From JBBQAA01 sp038276395 (GTDB lineage: Bacteria; Actinomycetota; Thermoleophilia; Solirubrobacterales; Solirubrobacteraceae), in contig JBBQAA010000027.1 of the NCBI GenBank assembly GCA_038276395.1, forward strand, positions 1-26,413: a stretch of DNA of 26,413 bases, given 5' to 3'. A program made the position numbers and the translations under genes. Positions 15,784-23,637 of the stretch are shown one piece after another (the stretch's first letter is position 1; each line of letters begins with the position of its first letter). Under the pieces are notes generated by a model. The model searched no databases, was not told the DNA's origin, and worked only from the letters and a program-made list of their open reading frames with translations.

Positions 15784-17150
15784 GCCGCGCTCCAGGCGGT
15801 GGCGCGCGCCCCGCGGCGGGTCAGGAGCCCCTGCAGCGCGAGCATCGCCGTATACGTGGGAAGGACGTAGAGCGGGCCGTCCCCGCTTCGGAGCGCCGCG
15901 TCGAGCGCGGCGTCGAGCGCCGGGATCACCGCCAGGCGCTCCGCCGGCACCCCGGCGTACTTCAGGCGCAACGCGAGCTCGGGCGCGCGGCTCCCGGCGC
16001 ACGTGACGCGGCGGACCCGCGCGGTAAGCAGCTCGAAGTCGGCGTCCCAGATCCACGACACGTCGCGACCGTCGGCCACCCCGTCGTTCAGCACCCCGAG
16101 CACGTCGAGCGTCTCGCCCTCGAGCGCGAGCGTGCGGAGCACCTCGTTGGCTCCGGCGGGGTTCTTGACGAGCAGGATCGTCGCCGGGCGGCCCGCGAGC
16201 GCGACCGTCTCCGCGCGGCCGAAGGCGGGCGAGACCGCAGCGAGCCCGGCGGCGATCCCCGCCGGCGGCACCCCGAGCGCGTGGGCCAGCGCGGCGGCGG
16301 CGAGCGCGTTGTAGACGTTGTAGAGCCCGGGGAGGGGGAGGACGATCTCGGCCTCGCCCGCGGGCGTGGCCAGGGTGAAGCGCGCGGCGCGGGTCCCCTC
16401 GAGCCTCACGTCGCGCGCCGAGACCGCGGGGGCGGGCCGCCGGCGGCCGCAGCGCGGGCACGCGTAGATCCCGAGATGGCCGAGGAAGATCGCCTCGTAG
16501 GCGTAGGCGTGCCCGCAGTTACGGCAGTGCTTGGCGTCGGCGGCGTGCTGCATCTCCGGGCGCGCGAGCGAGCGGTCCTCGATCCCGAAGTACAGCGCGC
16601 CGGGGCGCTCGCGGCCGAGCTCGGCCACCGCCGGGTCGTCCGCGTTCAGCACGAGCCCGGCGTCCGTGCCGGCGACGACCTGCGCCCAGCGCTCGGCGAT
16701 GGTGTCGAGCTCGCCGTAGCGGTCGAGCTGGTCGCGGAACAGGTTGCCGAGCACGACGACCCGCGGCGCAAGCGCCCGCGTGACCTCGCCGAGCCAGAAC
16801 TCGTCGACCTCGAAGAGGCCGAGCTCGCCGTCGATCTCCGCGCCGGGACCCGCGGCGGCGAGCAGCGTCGAGGCGACGCCGCCGGCCATGTTGGCGCCGG
16901 CGCGGTTGTGCACGAGCGCGATGCCGTCGCGCGCGAGGATCGAGGCGGCCATCGCCGCCGTCGTCGTCTTGCCGTTGGTGGCCGAGATGACGACGCTTCC
17001 CTGCGGCAGGCGGGTGCCGAGCGCGCCGAGCGCACCCGGCTCGAGCCGGAGGAGCACCTTGCCCGGCAGCGAAGTCGCGCCGCGCCCCGTGGCGCGAGCG
17101 AGGCGGCCGGCCGCGCGGGCGATGAGGAGCTTCGGCGCGAGCAGGCTCAC
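15780..17150 (-). CDS. murT: Lipid II isoglutaminyl synthase, Mur ligase-like subunit
   Basis: MurT activates the alpha-carboxylate of D-Glu in lipid II with ATP and amidates it using ammonia from GatD. In 456 aa: P-loop ATNGKTTT (57-64), Mur ligase centre, the MurT-specific zinc ribbon with C209, C212, C231 and C234, and a C-terminal DUF1727 domain including NDGVADGRDVSWIWD. The ribbon distinguishes MurT from MurC-F ligases. GTG 17150 overlaps the lipid-kinase stop (GTGA). With GatD it implies amidated D-iGln in the peptidoglycan. Confidence 0.93.
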   Translation of the reverse strand: MSLLAPKLLIARAAGRLARATGRGATSLPGKVLLRLEPGALGALGTRLPQGSVVISATNGKTTTAAMAASILARDGIALVHNRAGANMAGGVASTLLAAAGPGAEIDGELGLFEVDEFWLGEVTRALAPRVVVLGNLFRDQLDRYGELDTIAERWAQVVAGTDAGLVLNADDPAVAELGRERPGALYFGIEDRSLARPEMQHAADAKHCRNCGHAYAYEAIFLGHLGIYACPRCGRRRPAPAVSARDVRLEGTRAARFTLATPAGEAEIVLPLPGLYNVYNALAAAALAHALGVPPAGIAAGLAAVSPAFGRAETVALAGRPATILLVKNPAGANEVLRTLALEGETLDVLGVLNDGVADGRDVSWIWDADFELLTARVRRVTCAGSRAPELALRLKYAGVPAERLAVIPALDAALDAALRSGDGPLYVLPTYTAMLALQGLLTRRGARATAWSAA

Positions 17151-18022
17151 GGGGCGAGCACCCGGACGGCCGCGGGCAGCGCGCGCACCGTGACGGGCAG
17201 CTCGGCGATCGGGTCCCCGTCGGCGTAGACCGTAAACGGCCGGTCAGCCCGCACCGTCAGCTCCCGCGCCCGGCGCACCGTGACCTCTGGGTTTCCCACA
17301 TGGGCGCCCTTGAACACCTTCGGGAGCTGGGAGAGGAAGCGCGCCTTGGAGACCGCGGCGGTCGTCACGACGTCGAGCAGCCCGTCCTGCAGCGACGCGT
17401 CCGGTGCGATGAACATCCCGCCTCCGTAGGCCTTGGAGTTCGCGGCCACGACCGACCAGCCGGTGAAGGAGGAGGGCTCCCCGTCCAGCTCGAGCGCGAA
17501 GCGCGCGGGCTTCCACGCCGCGAGCGCGCGCAGCGCGGCGTAGAGATAGACGAGGTTGCCGCGGATGAACGTCGTCTCGTTGGCGATGCGGTTGGCGTCG
17601 GAGTCGAAGCCGAGGCTGGCGATCCCGCAGAACGGCTGCCCGTTGGCCTCGGCGAGGTCGAGCGGGCGCGGGGTGGCGGTGGCGATGACGCGCGCGGCTC
17701 GGACCGGGTCGCCGGGGATCCGGAGCACGCGCGCGAGGTCGTTCCCGCGCCCGCCGGGCAGGATGCCGAGAACGCCGCCCGTGCCGATGAGCGCGCCGGC
17801 GACCGCGCCCACGAGCCCGTCGCCCCCGAGCGCGGCGGCGACCTCGCCCGCCGCCGCCGCCTCGGAGGCCAGCTCGCGCGCGTGGGGGAGGCCGGTCGTC
17901 CGGTGGGTGACGAGCTCGACGCCGTGCGCCCGGAGCGCCGTCTCCACGGCGACGAGGACGCGCCCGGCCCGGCCGCCGCCGGCCGCGGGGTTGACGATGA
18001 GACGGACCGGACGCTCGGGCAC
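17147..18022 (-). CDS. Diacylglycerol/sphingosine kinase-family lipid kinase (YegS/DagK-like)
   Basis: A 291-aa lipid kinase, probably phosphorylating diacylglycerol or a similar lipid at the membrane. The catalytic domain shows IVNPAAGGGRA (9-19), GGDG (66-69, followed by L instead of the commoner T) and ILPGGRGNDLAR (87-98). The C-terminal beta domain includes the SLGFDS and YADGDP motifs. GTG 18022 matches the conserved strand 1 start and has a GATAAT hexamer 6 nt upstream. It heads the operon with murT, methyltransferase and gatD; recycling of lipid by-products of envelope synthesis would fit. Confidence 0.85.
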   Translation of the reverse strand: MPERPVRLIVNPAAGGGRAGRVLVAVETALRAHGVELVTHRTTGLPHARELASEAAAAGEVAAALGGDGLVGAVAGALIGTGGVLGILPGGRGNDLARVLRIPGDPVRAARVIATATPRPLDLAEANGQPFCGIASLGFDSDANRIANETTFIRGNLVYLYAALRALAAWKPARFALELDGEPSSFTGWSVVAANSKAYGGGMFIAPDASLQDGLLDVVTTAAVSKARFLSQLPKVFKGAHVGNPEVTVRRARELTVRADRPFTVYADGDPIAELPVTVRALPAAVRVLAP

Positions 18023-18044
18023 CCCGGCATTATCCTCACCGCCC
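18023..18044. promoter_or_regulatory. 22-bp bidirectional promoter with overlapping -10 hexamers
   Basis: Only 22 bp separate the GTG start of the lipid kinase (minus) from the GTG start of the cyclophilin (plus). TATCCT (18031-18036, plus) ends 8 nt before the plus start, and GATAAT (18034-18029, minus) ends 6 nt before the minus start; they share four base pairs. Both messages would be leaderless, with -35 contacts inside the opposite gene. Confidence 0.5.
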
Positions 18045-18725
18045 GTGCGGCGCCCGCTCGCCCTCGTCCCGCTCGTGCTCGCGCTGCTCGCCGGCTGCGG
18101 ATCCTCGCGGCCCGCCGCGAGCACGAAGAGCGGGCCCCCGGCGCGCCGCGACGCCTACGGCTGCCTCCGCGTTCCCGCGCCGAAGCCCAAGGGCCCCCAG
18201 CATCTGCCCCGGCCCGCCGGCCGCCTCGACCCCCGGAGGAACTGGACGGTCACCGTGCGCACGAACTGCGGCACGTTCGCCATGCTCCTCGACACAGGCC
18301 GCTCGCCCCGCACCGCCGCCTCCTTCGCCTCCCTCGTGCGCCGCGGGTTCTACGACGGCCTGACCTTCCACCGCATCGTCGCGGGCTTCGTCATCCAGGG
18401 CGGAGACCCGCTCGGCGACGGGCAGGGCGGGCCGGGGTACTCCGTCGTCGAACCGCCGCCACGCGGGGTGCGCTACACGCGCGGCACGGTCGCCATGGCC
18501 AAGACGCAGACCGAGGCCTCGGGCGCCTCGGGCTCCCAGTTCTTCGTCGTCACCGCCGAGGACGCCACGGTCTCCGCGGGCCTCACGCCCGACTATGCGG
18601 TCCTAGGGAAGGTTGTCGCCGGCCAGGACGTCGTCCAGCGGATCGGCACGATCCCCGCCGACCCGCAGCTCGGCACGCCGCGCGAGCCCGTGGTCATGGA
18701 GCGCGTGACGCTCGCCTCGCGCTGA
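18045..18725 (+). CDS. Cyclophilin-type peptidyl-prolyl isomerase lipoprotein
   Basis: This catalyses proline cis-trans isomerisation on exported proteins. The 226-aa protein starts with a lipoprotein signal (LLAGC, lipidated Cys18), then a proline-rich linker to about residue 60. The cyclophilin domain has NCGTFAMLLD, FHRIVAGFVIQGGDP (catalytic Arg and the FxxxxxQGGD motif) and SGSQFFVV. GTG 18045 is the right start because it opens directly on the signal peptide. It is divergent from the cell-wall operon, sharing a minimal promoter region, so the two may be co-regulated. Confidence 0.9.
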   Translation: MRRPLALVPLVLALLAGCGSSRPAASTKSGPPARRDAYGCLRVPAPKPKGPQHLPRPAGRLDPRRNWTVTVRTNCGTFAMLLDTGRSPRTAASFASLVRRGFYDGLTFHRIVAGFVIQGGDPLGDGQGGPGYSVVEPPPRGVRYTRGTVAMAKTQTEASGASGSQFFVVTAEDATVSAGLTPDYAVLGKVVAGQDVVQRIGTIPADPQLGTPREPVVMERVTLASR

Positions 18726-18727
18726 GC

Positions 18728-18749
18728 GCCGGCCCTAAGCGCGGCCGGC
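18728..18749. terminator. Hairpin between convergent genes
   Basis: GCCGGCC (18728-18734) and GGCCGGC (18743-18749) form a 7-bp stem with an 8-nt loop. The stem starts 2 bp after the cyclophilin stop and includes the stop of the convergent gene, so it could act in both directions. Confidence 0.4.
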
Positions 18750-19343
18750 CGCGGCTCTCGCCTTGGCCTGGCGGCGGCGGCCGAACCAGGCGAGCACGCC
18801 GATCACCGCGAGCACGAGCAGGAGACCGAGGACGATCCCCGAGGCGATGCCGGTCCCGCCGAAGGGCAGCGCGATCAGCTCGACGAGGCCGAGCCCGACG
18901 GCCAGCAGGACGACCACGAGCAGGACGATCAGGAGGTAGCCACGGATGCGCAGCGAGAGCGGCGCGCCCTCGGCCGGGGCGAGCAGGCCCATGACGCGCA
19001 GGCCGAAGAGCGCCCGTCGTGACGGGGCCTCGTGTCCGAGACGCTCGAGCGAGGCCTTGAGGTCGTCCGGGCGGCGCTCGGCCAGCGCGAGCGAGGCGTT
19101 GGCCATGCGCTTTATCCCGAGCCGCTCCTGCGGCCGAGCGGCGGCCAGCGCGCGCTGGAAGTGTGCGCGGGAGGCCTTGGCGTCGTAGCGCTCGGCCGCG
19201 CGCGCGCCGAGGATGGCCTGCGCGGCGGCGCGGAAGCGGGTCTCGGCCTCGAGCTCCTCGTCGGAGCGGGTCTCGAGCTTCTGCATCGCCGCCATCGCGC
19301 CGCGCTGCTCGATCCGGACGGGACGGGGCTTGGCCTTGGCCAC
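18735..19343 (-). CDS. Two-TM membrane protein with helical cytoplasmic domain, unknown function
   Basis: I do not recognise this 202-aa protein. A basic start (MAKAKPRPVR) is followed by an alanine-rich, charged helical region (about 25-125) that could form TPR-like or coiled helices (EERYDAKASRAHFQRALAAARPQ style, with LALAERRPDDLKASLERLG). Two transmembrane segments follow, about 135-158 and 164-187, and then a basic tail. A TAGACT hexamer lies 6 nt before the GTG. It is divergent from the VOC gene with 28 bp between starts. Confidence 0.65.
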   Translation of the reverse strand: MAKAKPRPVRIEQRGAMAAMQKLETRSDEELEAETRFRAAAQAILGARAAERYDAKASRAHFQRALAAARPQERLGIKRMANASLALAERRPDDLKASLERLGHEAPSRRALFGLRVMGLLAPAEGAPLSLRIRGYLLIVLLVVVLLAVGLGLVELIALPFGGTGIASGIVLGLLLVLAVIGVLAWFGRRRQAKARAAAGRA

Positions 19344-19349
19344 GGTGCC

Positions 19350-19355
19350 AGTCTA
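19350..19355 (-). promoter_or_regulatory. -10 hexamer (leaderless type) of the two-TM protein gene
   Basis: TAGACT on the minus strand ends 6 nt before the GTG start at 19343. The 28-bp gap to the divergent gene leaves no room for a separate leader. Confidence 0.5.
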
Positions 19356-19371
19356 CGGAGCGAGGGCCAGA

Positions 19372-19971
19372 ATGGCGGTCGTGCCGGTGCTCACGGAGCT
19401 GTCGCTCGCCGCCTCCGCCGAGGCGTGGTCGAAGCTCGGCTTCGCCGTCGGCTCAGGCGGCGTCGTGGGGATCGGGGCGACGGCGATCCTCCTTACCCCG
19501 GGCGGCGGCCGCGGCCTCTGCGCCTGGGGCTTCGCCGAGCCGCTGCCGGGGTCGCTCGACGGGATCCCGACCCGGGTCGCGGAGCCCCGGCCGCCCGGCC
19601 CGGAGCATCCGAACGGGGCCACGCGGCTCGACCACGTCGTCATCGCCACCCCGGACCTCGCGCGTACGCGCGCCGCCTTCGCGGCGGCGGGGCTCGCGGA
19701 GCGAAGGGAGCGAGAGGCGGGCGCGCTGCGCCAGGTCTTCTACCGCGCGGGGGAGGTCGTCCTCGAGCTCGTCGGGCCCGGGGCCGCGACCGGCACCGAG
19801 CCTGCACGCCTGTGGGGCCTCGTCGCCGTCGTGCCCGACCTCGACGCGCTCGCCGCCCGGCTCGGGCCCGCGCTCGGCGCGCCCCGCGACGCGGTACAGC
19901 CGGGGCGGCGGATCGCCACCGCGGGGCGCGAGGCGGGAGCCGGCACGCGCCTGGCGTTCATGACGCCCTGA
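19372..19971 (+). CDS. VOC-superfamily (glyoxalase-like) protein
   Basis: A 199-aa protein with a duplicated VOC-like layout. The second half opens with the hallmark LDHVVIATPDLARTRAAFAAAGL and has a possible metal-ligand Glu in VVLELVGP. The first half is degenerate: TELSLAASAEAWSKLGFAVG. VOC proteins include glyoxalases, dioxygenases and resistance proteins; the substrate cannot be told. ATG 19372 has GAGCGAGGG just upstream, one of the few clear ribosome-binding sites here. The downstream alpha/beta hydrolase starts 13 bp after its stop, so they may share a transcript. Confidence 0.7.
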   Translation: MAVVPVLTELSLAASAEAWSKLGFAVGSGGVVGIGATAILLTPGGGRGLCAWGFAEPLPGSLDGIPTRVAEPRPPGPEHPNGATRLDHVVIATPDLARTRAAFAAAGLAERREREAGALRQVFYRAGEVVLELVGPGAATGTEPARLWGLVAVVPDLDALAARLGPALGAPRDAVQPGRRIATAGREAGAGTRLAFMTP

Positions 19972-19984
19972 CATCATTCCCGCC

Positions 19985-20908
19985 GTGGATCCCCGCATCG
20001 ACCCCGAGATCGCCGCCGCGCTCGAGCGCATGCCCGAGGGGCCGCTGGAGATCGAGGGCATGCGGCGCACCCACCTCGAGGCCACGCGCATCGTCTCGGG
20101 CGACGGGCCGCCGGTGGCCCGCGCGGAGGATCTGGCGATCCCGGGCCCGGCCGGCGAGATCCCCGGCTGCCTCTACGTCCCGTCTGAGGAGGGCCCGCCG
20201 CCGCCGCTCGTCGTCTACCTGCACGGGGGCGGCTGGGCGGTCGGCTCCAAGGCGTCCTTCGACCCGCTGTGCCGGACGCTCGCCCTCGCCGCGGAGGCGG
20301 CGATCCTCTACGTCGAGTACCGCCTGGCGCCCGAGGACCCGTTCCCCGCCGCCGTCACGGACGCCTGGGCCGCGGTCGTGTGGGCGGCCGAGCACGCCGA
20401 GGAGCTCGGCTGCGCGCCGGGGCGCCTCGCGGTGGCCGGGGACAGCGCCGGTGGCTCCCTCGCCGCCGCCGTCACCCGGCGCGCGCGGGAGGCGGGCGGT
20501 CCGCAGCTCGCGGCCCAGCTCCTCGTCTACCCCGCGATCGATCCCCGCATGGACAGCGGCTCCTACCGCGAGTACGGCGCGGGCTTCGCGCTCGAGGCCG
20601 AGGCGATGGCGTGGTACTGGGAGAGCTACCTGGGCGACGCCGATCCGGAGGACCCCGACGCCGCGCCCGCGCGGCTGACCGACCTCTCAGAGCTCCCGCC
20701 GGCGATCATCATCCTCGCCGAGCTCGACCCGCTGCACGACGAGGGCGCCCGGTACGCGCATGGCCTCGAGGACGCCCGCGTCCCGGTCCTGCGGATCGTG
20801 GTCCCGGGCGCCGTGCACGGGTTCTGGCGCTTTCTCGCGGTGTCCGAGCGCGCTCGGGAGACCGTGGCCGAGGCCGGGCGGCTGCTCGGCGAGACGCTCG
20901 CCGCCTGA
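19985..20908 (+). CDS. Alpha/beta hydrolase, hormone-sensitive lipase family esterase
   Basis: A 307-aa cytoplasmic carboxylesterase. The oxyanion motif HGGGW (80-84), nucleophile Ser154 in GDSAGG, acid Asp248 in AELDPLHDE and His278 in GAVHGF form the complete HSL-family (family IV) catalytic set. The N-terminal 50 residues would form the cap. No signal peptide is present. The substrate is probably short-chain acyl esters, by family. GTG 19985 follows the VOC gene by 13 bp; a weak CATCAT hexamer lies 7 nt upstream. It converges with the GNAT gene, leaving 3 bp. Confidence 0.88.
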   Translation: MDPRIDPEIAAALERMPEGPLEIEGMRRTHLEATRIVSGDGPPVARAEDLAIPGPAGEIPGCLYVPSEEGPPPPLVVYLHGGGWAVGSKASFDPLCRTLALAAEAAILYVEYRLAPEDPFPAAVTDAWAAVVWAAEHAEELGCAPGRLAVAGDSAGGSLAAAVTRRAREAGGPQLAAQLLVYPAIDPRMDSGSYREYGAGFALEAEAMAWYWESYLGDADPEDPDAAPARLTDLSELPPAIIILAELDPLHDEGARYAHGLEDARVPVLRIVVPGAVHGFWRFLAVSERARETVAEAGRLLGETLAA

Positions 20909-20911
20909 GAG

Positions 20912-21391
20912 CTACAGCGCGCGCTCGCCCCAGAACGAGGCGTGGGGGTTCTCGTTGTAGTCGGGGATCTCCCGGTAGCCCACCGAGTCGTACAGCGCCC
21001 GCGCGTGGGGCTGGCGCGAGCCCGTGTCGAGCCGCACGGAGCGGTAGCCGAGGCGCCGGGCCTCGCCCTCGAGCGCAGCGAGCAGGGCGCGGGCGATCCC
21101 GGCGCCACGGGCCTCGGGCACGACGTACATGCGCTTTATCTCACCGGTTCCCTCGGCTCCGGGCAGGCACTTGACGCCCCCGACGCAGACGGCCGCCCCG
21201 CCGCGATAGCCGACCAGGCAGACGCCCCCGGGCGGCGAGAGCTCGGCCGGCGTCGCGCTCGGACCCCGGCCGCGGGCGGCCCCGTAGAGCGCCCGGATCT
21301 CCGCGCGCATGGCGGCGATGAGCGTCGCCGCCGGCGGGGCGGCCGGGTCCGCGGTCTCGAAGACCACGTCCGGCGCGCGGCGCGCGCTCAC
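20912..21391 (-). CDS. GNAT-family N-acetyltransferase
   Basis: A 159-aa acetyl-CoA-dependent acetyltransferase. Motif A reads IKRMYVVPEARGAGIARALLAALE, with the R/Q-x-x-G-x-G/A pyrophosphate loop as RGAGIA; motif B is LDTGSRQPHARALYDSVGY, ending in EIPDYNENP, a combination common in small GNATs acting on free amino acids or small amines. GTG 21391 overlaps the stop of the luciferase-like gene (GTGA), so the two are coupled. Substrate unknown. Confidence 0.85.
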   Translation of the reverse strand: MSARRAPDVVFETADPAAPPAATLIAAMRAEIRALYGAARGRGPSATPAELSPPGGVCLVGYRGGAAVCVGGVKCLPGAEGTGEIKRMYVVPEARGAGIARALLAALEGEARRLGYRSVRLDTGSRQPHARALYDSVGYREIPDYNENPHASFWGERAL

Positions 21392-22422
21392 GCGCTCGCG
21401 GTGGAGGCGGGCAGCGCGCTCGCGCCGGCGAATGCCTCCGCGATGTGCGCGTAGGACGCGCGGCGCGCCTCGTGGTCGTGGGTGATCGTCACGACCATGA
21501 CCTCCTCGGCGCCGTATTCCCGCGCGACCTGCTCGATCCCCGCGCGCACCTGCTCTGGGGTGCCGAGCACCATCCGCCGTCCGCGCGAGGCCCCGGCCGC
21601 GCCCTCGCGCGCGAGGAACGCGAGCGCTTCCTCGACGGGCGGGACGGGAACGAGCCGCCCGCGCCGCAGCAGCTTCATCGCCATGCGCGCGCTCGCGGAG
21701 AGCCGCTCGGCCTCCTCCTCGGTCCCGGCCGCCAACGCCCAGACGCAGACCATCGTCTGCGGGTCCTCCCGGCGCGAGGAGGCGGTCCAGGAGTCCCGGT
21801 AGAGCGCGGCGATGTCGGCGCCGCGGGGGTTGATGAAGTCGGCGAAGGCGTAGGGGAGGGAGAGCTGACCGGCCCACACCGCGCTCTGGGCCGAGCTTCC
21901 GAGGAGCCAGGGCACCGGCGTCTCGGGGCGCCCGGGCAGCGCGGCGGCGAGCCGGGCGAAGGGATGGTCCTCAGGGAGCGTGCCCTCGAGGTGGGCCAGC
22001 AGCTCTGAGAGCTGCTCGGGAAAGTCGTCGGGAGCGGCCTGGCGGCGGTCGCGCTGCAGCGCGTAGGTCGTCATCGGGTCGGTGCCGGCCGCGCGTCCGA
22101 GGCCGAGGTCGATCCGCCCGGGATGGAGCCCGGCGAGCAGCGAGAACGTCTCGGCGACCTTGAAGGGGGAGTAGTGGGGCAGCATCACGCCGCCGCTGCC
22201 CACCCGGATCCGCGAGGTGACGGCGGCCACGGGGCCGATCAGCGCCTCGGGGCTCGGGCCGGCCAGGAGCGGCCCGCCGTGATGCTCGGCCAGCCAGTAG
22301 CGGTGGTAACCGAGCTCATCGGCCAGACGCGCGAGGTCGAGCGTGCGGTGAAGGGCCTCGGCGCCGGTCGAGCCCGCCGACACCGGCGACTGATCGAGGA
22401 CGCTCAGGCGCAGGCCGGACAC
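21388..22422 (-). CDS. LLM-class flavin-dependent oxidoreductase (luciferase-like)
   Basis: A 344-aa TIM-barrel flavoenzyme using FMNH2 or F420. It starts with LSVLDQSPV, then ELGYHRYWLAEHHG, RIRVGSGGVMLPHYSPFKVAE, and GRIDLGLGRAAGTD: the layout of the bacterial luciferase-like subgroup often annotated MsnO8-type. The C-terminus has the LGTPEQVRAGIE segment typical of the family. The start GTG 22422 places the first beta strand at the N-terminus; upstream open frame is non-coding. It is followed by a coupled GNAT gene. The substrate is unknown. Confidence 0.88.
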   Translation of the reverse strand: MSGLRLSVLDQSPVSAGSTGAEALHRTLDLARLADELGYHRYWLAEHHGGPLLAGPSPEALIGPVAAVTSRIRVGSGGVMLPHYSPFKVAETFSLLAGLHPGRIDLGLGRAAGTDPMTTYALQRDRRQAAPDDFPEQLSELLAHLEGTLPEDHPFARLAAALPGRPETPVPWLLGSSAQSAVWAGQLSLPYAFADFINPRGADIAALYRDSWTASSRREDPQTMVCVWALAAGTEEEAERLSASARMAMKLLRRGRLVPVPPVEEALAFLAREGAAGASRGRRMVLGTPEQVRAGIEQVAREYGAEEVMVVTITHDHEARRASYAHIAEAFAGASALPASTASA

Positions 22423-22429
22423 CGCGCAC

Positions 22430-22435
22430 ACGGTA
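22430..22435 (-). promoter_or_regulatory. -10 hexamer (leaderless type) of the luciferase-like gene
   Basis: TACCGT on the minus strand ends 7 nt before the GTG at 22422. On the plus strand GATCCT at 22469-22474 ends 7 nt before the divergent esterase ATG, a weaker match to the same pattern. Confidence 0.45.
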
Positions 22436-22481
22436 GAGGCGGTCAGTGGGCGTTCAGGCCGGGGCGGCGATCCTGCGCGCC

Positions 22482-23447
22482 ATGACACGCTCGACGATGC
22501 GGAACGGGGAGGCCAGGAACATCGGGGTGGTGGCGGCGCTGGCGGCCGCGGTCGCGCTCGCCGTGCTCGCGCTCTCCTCGGGCGGCGGCTCCTCGGCGAC
22601 GCTGTCCAGAGCCCGCAGCGCGAGCCCGGCCCCGGCCGCCGCGCCGAGCGCCGGCCCCGTCGCCGGCTCGGTCTCCGAGCACTCGTTCTCCTCGCCTGCG
22701 CTCGCGCGGCGGACGCTCTACGACATCTACCTCCCGCCGGGCTACCGGGCCGAGGCCGCACACGGGCGCCGCTTCCCGGTCCTCTACCTGCTCCACACCC
22801 CGGATCCGGTCCCCCTCAGCGCGCTGCGCCAGCGCGGGATCGCCGCGCGCGCGGACGAGCTCATCCGCGCCGGGGGGATCCGCCCGCTCATCCTCGTCGT
22901 CCCGCTCGGCACGACCACCGCCTACGGCGGGGACACCGAGTGGACCAACTCACCCGCCGGCCCGTTTGACTCCTACCTGCTCGACGCCGTGCGCTTCATC
23001 GACGGCCACTACGCCACGCGGGCCGACCGCCGGGACCGGGGCCTCGCGGGTTGGTCCATGGGCGGCTACGGGGCGGTCAACCTCGCGCTGCGCCATCTCG
23101 GGATGTTCAGCCTGGCCGAGAGCTTCTCGGGCTACTTCACCCAGACGCCCACCGGGCCCTACGCCGGCGCGAGCCCCGCCGAGCTCGCGGCCGCGAGCCC
23201 GTCCGCCACCGTCCCGCGCCTCGCGCGCCAGATCCGGCGCCTCGGCCTGCGGGCGTGGCTCTTCCAGGGCACCGAGGACGACGTCAGCGCCACCGACACG
23301 CGCGCGTTCGCGCAAGAGCTGGCGGCGGCCGGCGGCAACGTCACGGTCGACGTCGTGCCCGGGCGCCACAACTGGGGGCTCTGGACGAACGGCATTCCCG
23401 GCATGCTCCGGCTCGCCGATCGCACCTTCCGTTTCGGGCCGCGCTAG
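22482..23447 (+). CDS. Exported or membrane-anchored esterase (esterase D/mycolyltransferase-like fold)
   Basis: A 321-aa protein of the putative esterase family that includes enterochelin esterase and antigen 85. It has a basic start, a hydrophobic segment at about 14-31 without a clear lipobox, and a Ser/Ala/Pro-rich linker to about residue 65. The catalytic domain shows YDIYLPPGY (80-88), FPVLYLLHT, nucleophile Ser192 in GWSMGGYG, an Asp at 267 (or 266) in GTEDD and His296 in GRHNWGLW. ATG 22482 is preferred; ATG 22497 and GTG 22446 are alternatives. Likely faces the cell exterior and acts on an ester; substrate unknown. Confidence 0.85.
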   Translation: MTRSTMRNGEARNIGVVAALAAAVALAVLALSSGGGSSATLSRARSASPAPAAAPSAGPVAGSVSEHSFSSPALARRTLYDIYLPPGYRAEAAHGRRFPVLYLLHTPDPVPLSALRQRGIAARADELIRAGGIRPLILVVPLGTTTAYGGDTEWTNSPAGPFDSYLLDAVRFIDGHYATRADRRDRGLAGWSMGGYGAVNLALRHLGMFSLAESFSGYFTQTPTGPYAGASPAELAAASPSATVPRLARQIRRLGLRAWLFQGTEDDVSATDTRAFAQELAAAGGNVTVDVVPGRHNWGLWTNGIPGMLRLADRTFRFGPR

Positions 23448-23611
23448 CGGCTGGCTCCGTCTGGGCTGATCAGGTTCCGCGGGCGGCGGGCTGGGAGGAA
23501 TGCGGAGGCGGCGCCGGGGCGTGGGGGAGTGACCTGTCGTCTCTCGCCCCGTGGAATCACGAAATGCAGCCCAACCTCGGCGGGGCAGGCACTTTCCACC
23601 CTCACCACGTC

Positions 23612-23635
23612 GGTAAGGGCGGTACCATCCTTACC
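23612..23635 (+). promoter_or_regulatory. Palindromic operator of vapBC with embedded -10
   Basis: A 24-bp dyad: GGTAAGG (23612-23618) and CCTTACC (23629-23635) flank GGTACC (23621-23626), all sharing one centre; only the two positions between arms and core are unpaired. The -10 candidate TACCAT (23623-23628) is inside it and ends 9 nt before the vapB ATG, so repressor binding would block RNA polymerase directly. The rest of 23448-23611 shows no gene. Confidence 0.6.
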
Positions 23636-23637
23636 AG

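Noticed and set aside
15429..17228. 599-codon plus-strand open frame opposite murT and the methyltransferase
   Set aside because: Low-complexity Arg/Gly/Ala translation; the opposite strand carries clear MurT and methyltransferase motifs with overlapping starts and stops.
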